Shown here piece by piece: positions 61,798 to 64,000 of a DNA stretch of 64,000 nucleotides; the stretch's first letter is position 1; each line of letters starts with the position of its first letter. Under the pieces are notes generated by a model. It was not told where the DNA came from, did no database searches, and worked only from the letters and a program-made list of their open reading frames with translations. The position numbers and the translations under genes were made by a program. Source of the stretch: Sphingopyxis alaskensis RB2256 (GTDB lineage Bacteria > Pseudomonadota > Alphaproteobacteria > Sphingomonadales > Sphingomonadaceae); the NCBI RefSeq assembly GCF_000013985.1, contig NC_008048.1:2666001-2730000 (forward strand), written 5' to 3'.

Positions 61798-62006
61798 AGA
61801 ATTCTGCCTCGTCCATCACGGCTCGGCCTGAGACGCGATTGGGGGAATGCACGAGTGCTGTCAAACAGCTCAAGGTCTCTCTGAAGACAGTCACTCGGAT
61901 CCTTGTTCGCTGGATCATGCCGATGATGCTGCAAACCGCCGCCATGATCGCATCAATGGCGGCAGCCTCCCAGAGGCCGGCCCACCGACGGAACCGCAAA
62001 CTTTGA
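61794..62006 (+). CDS. Small basic ORF coupled to TolC stop
   Basis: A 70-residue frame starting at ATGA overlap with the tolC-like stop. It contains a Met-rich, partly hydrophobic stretch (VRWIMPMMLQTAAMIASMAA) and ends with basic residues. It may be a small membrane protein, or only a coupled frame. The czcD gene begins 36 bases later. No family is recognised. Confidence 0.45.
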   Translation: MKNSASSITARPETRLGECTSAVKQLKVSLKTVTRILVRWIMPMMLQTAAMIASMAAASQRPAHRRNRKL

Positions 62007-62042
62007 TGGAGTAAGCCGCTGATCCGTAAAAGGAGACGATCC

Positions 62043-62981
62043 ATGTCCGACGAGCTGGACAAACCGGGGACCGAAAAGCCCAACATTGCGGCACCGCCGG
62101 CGCATGATCACGGCAAAAATGCGAACAGCAGGAGGCTGCTGCTCGCTCTCATCCTGACCGGTACCTTCCTGGTCGCAGAGGTCGTCGGTTCGTTCGTCTT
62201 CAACAGTCTCGCGCTCCTTTCGGACGCTGGGCACATGCTGACCGATGTCGCAGCGCTGATCATCGCGCTGATGGCGATCCGCATCGGAGCGCGACCGGCC
62301 GACGATCAGCGAACTTTTGGCTACAGACGCTTCGAGATCCTGGCGGCCGCCTTCAACGCGCTCATGCTGTTCGCAGTCGCCATCTATGTCCTCGTTGAGG
62401 CACTCAACCGGTTCCGCGATCCTGAGCCGGTCCAGTCCACGGGCATGCTGGTTGTCGCCGTGGCCGGTCTCGCCATCAATCTGATTTCCATGCGGCTGTT
62501 GAGCTCGGGCAAGGAGCAGAGCCTCAACCTCAAAGGTGCCTATCTCGAGGTATGGGCAGACATGCTCGGCTCGATCGGGGTCATTGCCGGGGCCATAGCC
62601 ATTCGTTTCACGGGCGCTACCTGGATCGATCCCGTCGTCGCCGTCGGCATTGGCCTCTGGGTGCTCCCCCGGACGTGGATTTTGCTGCGCGATACGGCCA
62701 ACGTTCTGCTGGAGGGCGTGCCGCGCGGCATGTCGCTGGACGAGGTGCGCAGGGCGATCAGTGAGGTCTCGGGCGTGCAAAGTGCCCACGATCTTCACGT
62801 CTGGTCGATCACGACCGGCAATGTCAGCTGCTCCGTCCACATCGTGGTGGAGGACATCGCGCAAGCAGAGCCGACACGGACCCGCGTCGCACAAATGCTC
62901 GCGCAAGCCTTTCAAATCGGTCACGCGACCATTCAGACCGAGAGTAAGCAGTGCGCTGAGGCGCGTTCCACGCACAGCTGA
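62043..62981 (+). CDS. czcD: CzcD-type CDF zinc/cadmium/cobalt exporter
   Basis: About 312 residues: six membrane helices and a C-terminal cytosolic domain. The first metal-site pair is DAGHMLTD (His-x3-Asp) and the second in YLEVWADMLGS (Glu/Asp), as in CzcD. A His patch at the N-terminus (PAHDHGKN) may bind metal. AAAGGAGA precedes the ATG. It exports Zn, Cd or Co to the periplasm, from which Czc-RND pumps take them out. It is full length, unlike the three short CDF proteins. Confidence 0.94.
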   Translation: MSDELDKPGTEKPNIAAPPAHDHGKNANSRRLLLALILTGTFLVAEVVGSFVFNSLALLSDAGHMLTDVAALIIALMAIRIGARPADDQRTFGYRRFEILAAAFNALMLFAVAIYVLVEALNRFRDPEPVQSTGMLVVAVAGLAINLISMRLLSSGKEQSLNLKGAYLEVWADMLGSIGVIAGAIAIRFTGATWIDPVVAVGIGLWVLPRTWILLRDTANVLLEGVPRGMSLDEVRRAISEVSGVQSAHDLHVWSITTGNVSCSVHIVVEDIAQAEPTRTRVAQMLAQAFQIGHATIQTESKQCAEARSTHS

Positions 62982-63043
62982 CGGACAATGCATTTCGCCC
63001 CACTTGAAGGCTCAGATCTTCAAGCAACCGAGAGGAGGCCATC

Positions 63044-63340
63044 ATGAGTTCAGCCGCAGATACAGGACAAGGCATGCTCTGCCCGGTTTGCAAAGTCACG
63101 CTGTCGATCTCCGAGCGACAGGGCGTCGAGATCGATTTCTGTCCGCAATGCCGCGGCGTGTGGCTCGATCGCGGGGAGCTCGACAAGATCATCGAGCGCT
63201 CCGAAACCGCCATGCCGCCGCAGCCGCGCGACCAAAGTCGGGAGGGTTCCCAGCCATGGGGGCACCAAGACGACCGTCACCGTTCGGGCCACCATGGATA
63301 CAAGCGCAGGCGCGGCTTTCTTTCGGACCTGTTCGACTGA
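63044..63340 (+). CDS. zf-TFIIB zinc-ribbon protein
   Basis: About 98 residues: LCPVCKVTL and DFCPQCRGVWLDRGELDKI form the paired CxxC zinc ribbon of zf-TFIIB (COG3809-like) proteins. The C-terminal half is His/Arg-rich (PWGHQDDRHRSGHHGYKRRR). GAGGAGG precedes the ATG. It may bind Zn and sense or buffer it; role inferred from family and neighbour czcD. Confidence 0.85.
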   Translation: MSSAADTGQGMLCPVCKVTLSISERQGVEIDFCPQCRGVWLDRGELDKIIERSETAMPPQPRDQSREGSQPWGHQDDRHRSGHHGYKRRRGFLSDLFD

Positions 63341-63382
63341 TCAGACGTGAACCGCCGCACGACGGCGGGACGGGGAATGAGC

Positions 63383-63862
63383 ATGTTTCTCGAAGAGAAT
63401 GACACGATCCTGCATGCCGCACCGCCGAAGGTCTGGGCCGCGCTCACCCGTTTTGACGCCTATGAACGGTGGAATCCCTTCGTCCGGATCTCCGGCCCGC
63501 TCGAGCAGGGCGCCCTCGTCGCCTATTCCTTCAGAATGAAATCGAACAAGCCGCGGTTTTTTACCATTGATGCCCGCATCACAGCGCTAGAGCCCCAAAG
63601 GTGTGTGACCTTCCGCTTCGGATTTGGCGGACTGATGTCGTTCGAGGAGAGCTATTGCGTTGAGCCCGTCCCCGTCGGATCGCGAATGGTTCACAGCTTT
63701 CGTTGCACCGGCCTGCTCTCCGGGCTGAAGCTGAGGCGGATGCGGCAAAACTTCAGCAAGATGCTCGAGATCACCGACCGGCTGTTTCAGCGGCACCTCA
63801 CGCCTGCGCGGCCTCCCTTGCCCAAGAAACGTCCGAGGAAGGGATTTCGGCCTAATGCCTGA
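63383..63862 (+). CDS. SRPBCC-fold protein, second copy
   Basis: About 159 residues starting MFLEENDTILHAAPPKVWAA, which lines up with MFTVENSISLSAPLARVWRV of 57156-57623. The middle shares FxFEESYCVEPVPVGSRMVH-like SRPBCC features. The ATG at 63383 is chosen for that alignment and for GGGGA seven bases upstream. Function unknown; it closes the CzcD group. A basic C-terminus (PKKRPRKGFRPNA) is unusual. Confidence 0.8.
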   Translation: MFLEENDTILHAAPPKVWAALTRFDAYERWNPFVRISGPLEQGALVAYSFRMKSNKPRFFTIDARITALEPQRCVTFRFGFGGLMSFEESYCVEPVPVGSRMVHSFRCTGLLSGLKLRRMRQNFSKMLEITDRLFQRHLTPARPPLPKKRPRKGFRPNA

Positions 63863-64000
63863 CGGTCCGCAAGTTTGGTCCCCGCAAGCCATCTGCGGGA
63901 GAAAGGCACCCGCAAGACGGTGCCAGCTTCCCTTGCGGCGCGGGCCACGCCGTGGGCGCGCGCCCCCGCGCCCACGGCGACACTCTGGCACAAGAGGTTT
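63863..64000. other. GC-rich end with inverted repeats
   Basis: No gene is supported in these 138 bases. They hold hairpins including 63950-63977. They probably belong to a terminator or a repeat at the end of the czcD group. Confidence 0.4.
63950..63977. repeat. 11-base inverted repeat
   Basis: Arms CCGTGGGCGCG and CGCGCCCACGG around a 6-base loop. No T-run follows. It may be a terminator or a mobile-element end; no other supporting sign is in the window. Confidence 0.5.

Noticed and set aside
1-64000. CRISPR arrays, rRNA genes or known riboswitches
   Set aside because: I saw no regularly spaced direct repeats, no rRNA signatures and no riboswitch core in the intergenic regions.

Overview
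The window is GC-rich alphaproteobacterial DNA, almost certainly from a sphingomonad. The precursor peptide at 7992-8126 encodes a core that, as I recall it, is sphingopyxin I, the lasso peptide described from Sphingopyxis, so Sphingopyxis or a close relative is the best guess. Two segments are visible. Positions 1-8640 hold a lasso peptide locus. Positions 8641-64000 look like one large heavy-metal resistance island. The junction is a 50-base copy of the 3' half of a tRNA-Gly(GCC) gene, followed at once by a tyrosine-recombinase integrase.

Lasso region. On the + strand lie the end of a FecR-type regulator, a TonB-dependent receptor with an N-terminal signalling (STN) domain, and a prolyl-oligopeptidase-type lasso isopeptidase. 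Convergent to them on the - strand is an operon: precursor 1 (sphingopyxin I-like), a strong hairpin, the B protein (leader recognition plus protease), the C protein (macrocyclase) and a second precursor as the last gene. The set suggests a peptide that is made, exported, re-imported through the receptor and linearised.

Island. After the integrase comes an IS481-type element with a frameshifted transposase. Then follow: an arsenic operon (arsR, two unrelated arsenate reductases, acr3, arsH); a copper block (cueR-copA, a DUF411 protein, cusC, a cusB-cusF fusion, cusA, cusF) flanked by two inward-facing pairs of related small secreted proteins; an SDR-SPW-VKOR-like fusion next to a CYP152-type P450; a MerR-controlled block with a methyltransferase, a short CDF transporter and a PbrT-like cytochrome c/FTR1 fusion; a mercury-type MerR with a MerT-like protein but no merA; a first CzcCBA system; a HAD phosphatase; a second MerR/CDF/UspA block; a second CzcCBA system; and a P1B-4 ATPase with TolC, CzcD and accessory genes, ending in hairpin-rich DNA.

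The island is organised as repeated modules: MerR regulators divergent from small membrane transporters, UspA-like genes, a small secreted protein just before each czcC, and tripartite HME-RND pumps. Many junctions are 4-base ATGA overlaps. Five promoters carry the 19-base -35/-10 spacer typical of MerR activation, and two of these place the likely transcription start on the ATG, predicting leaderless mRNAs. Only one transposase remnant is visible inside the island, so most genes look intact and potentially functional.
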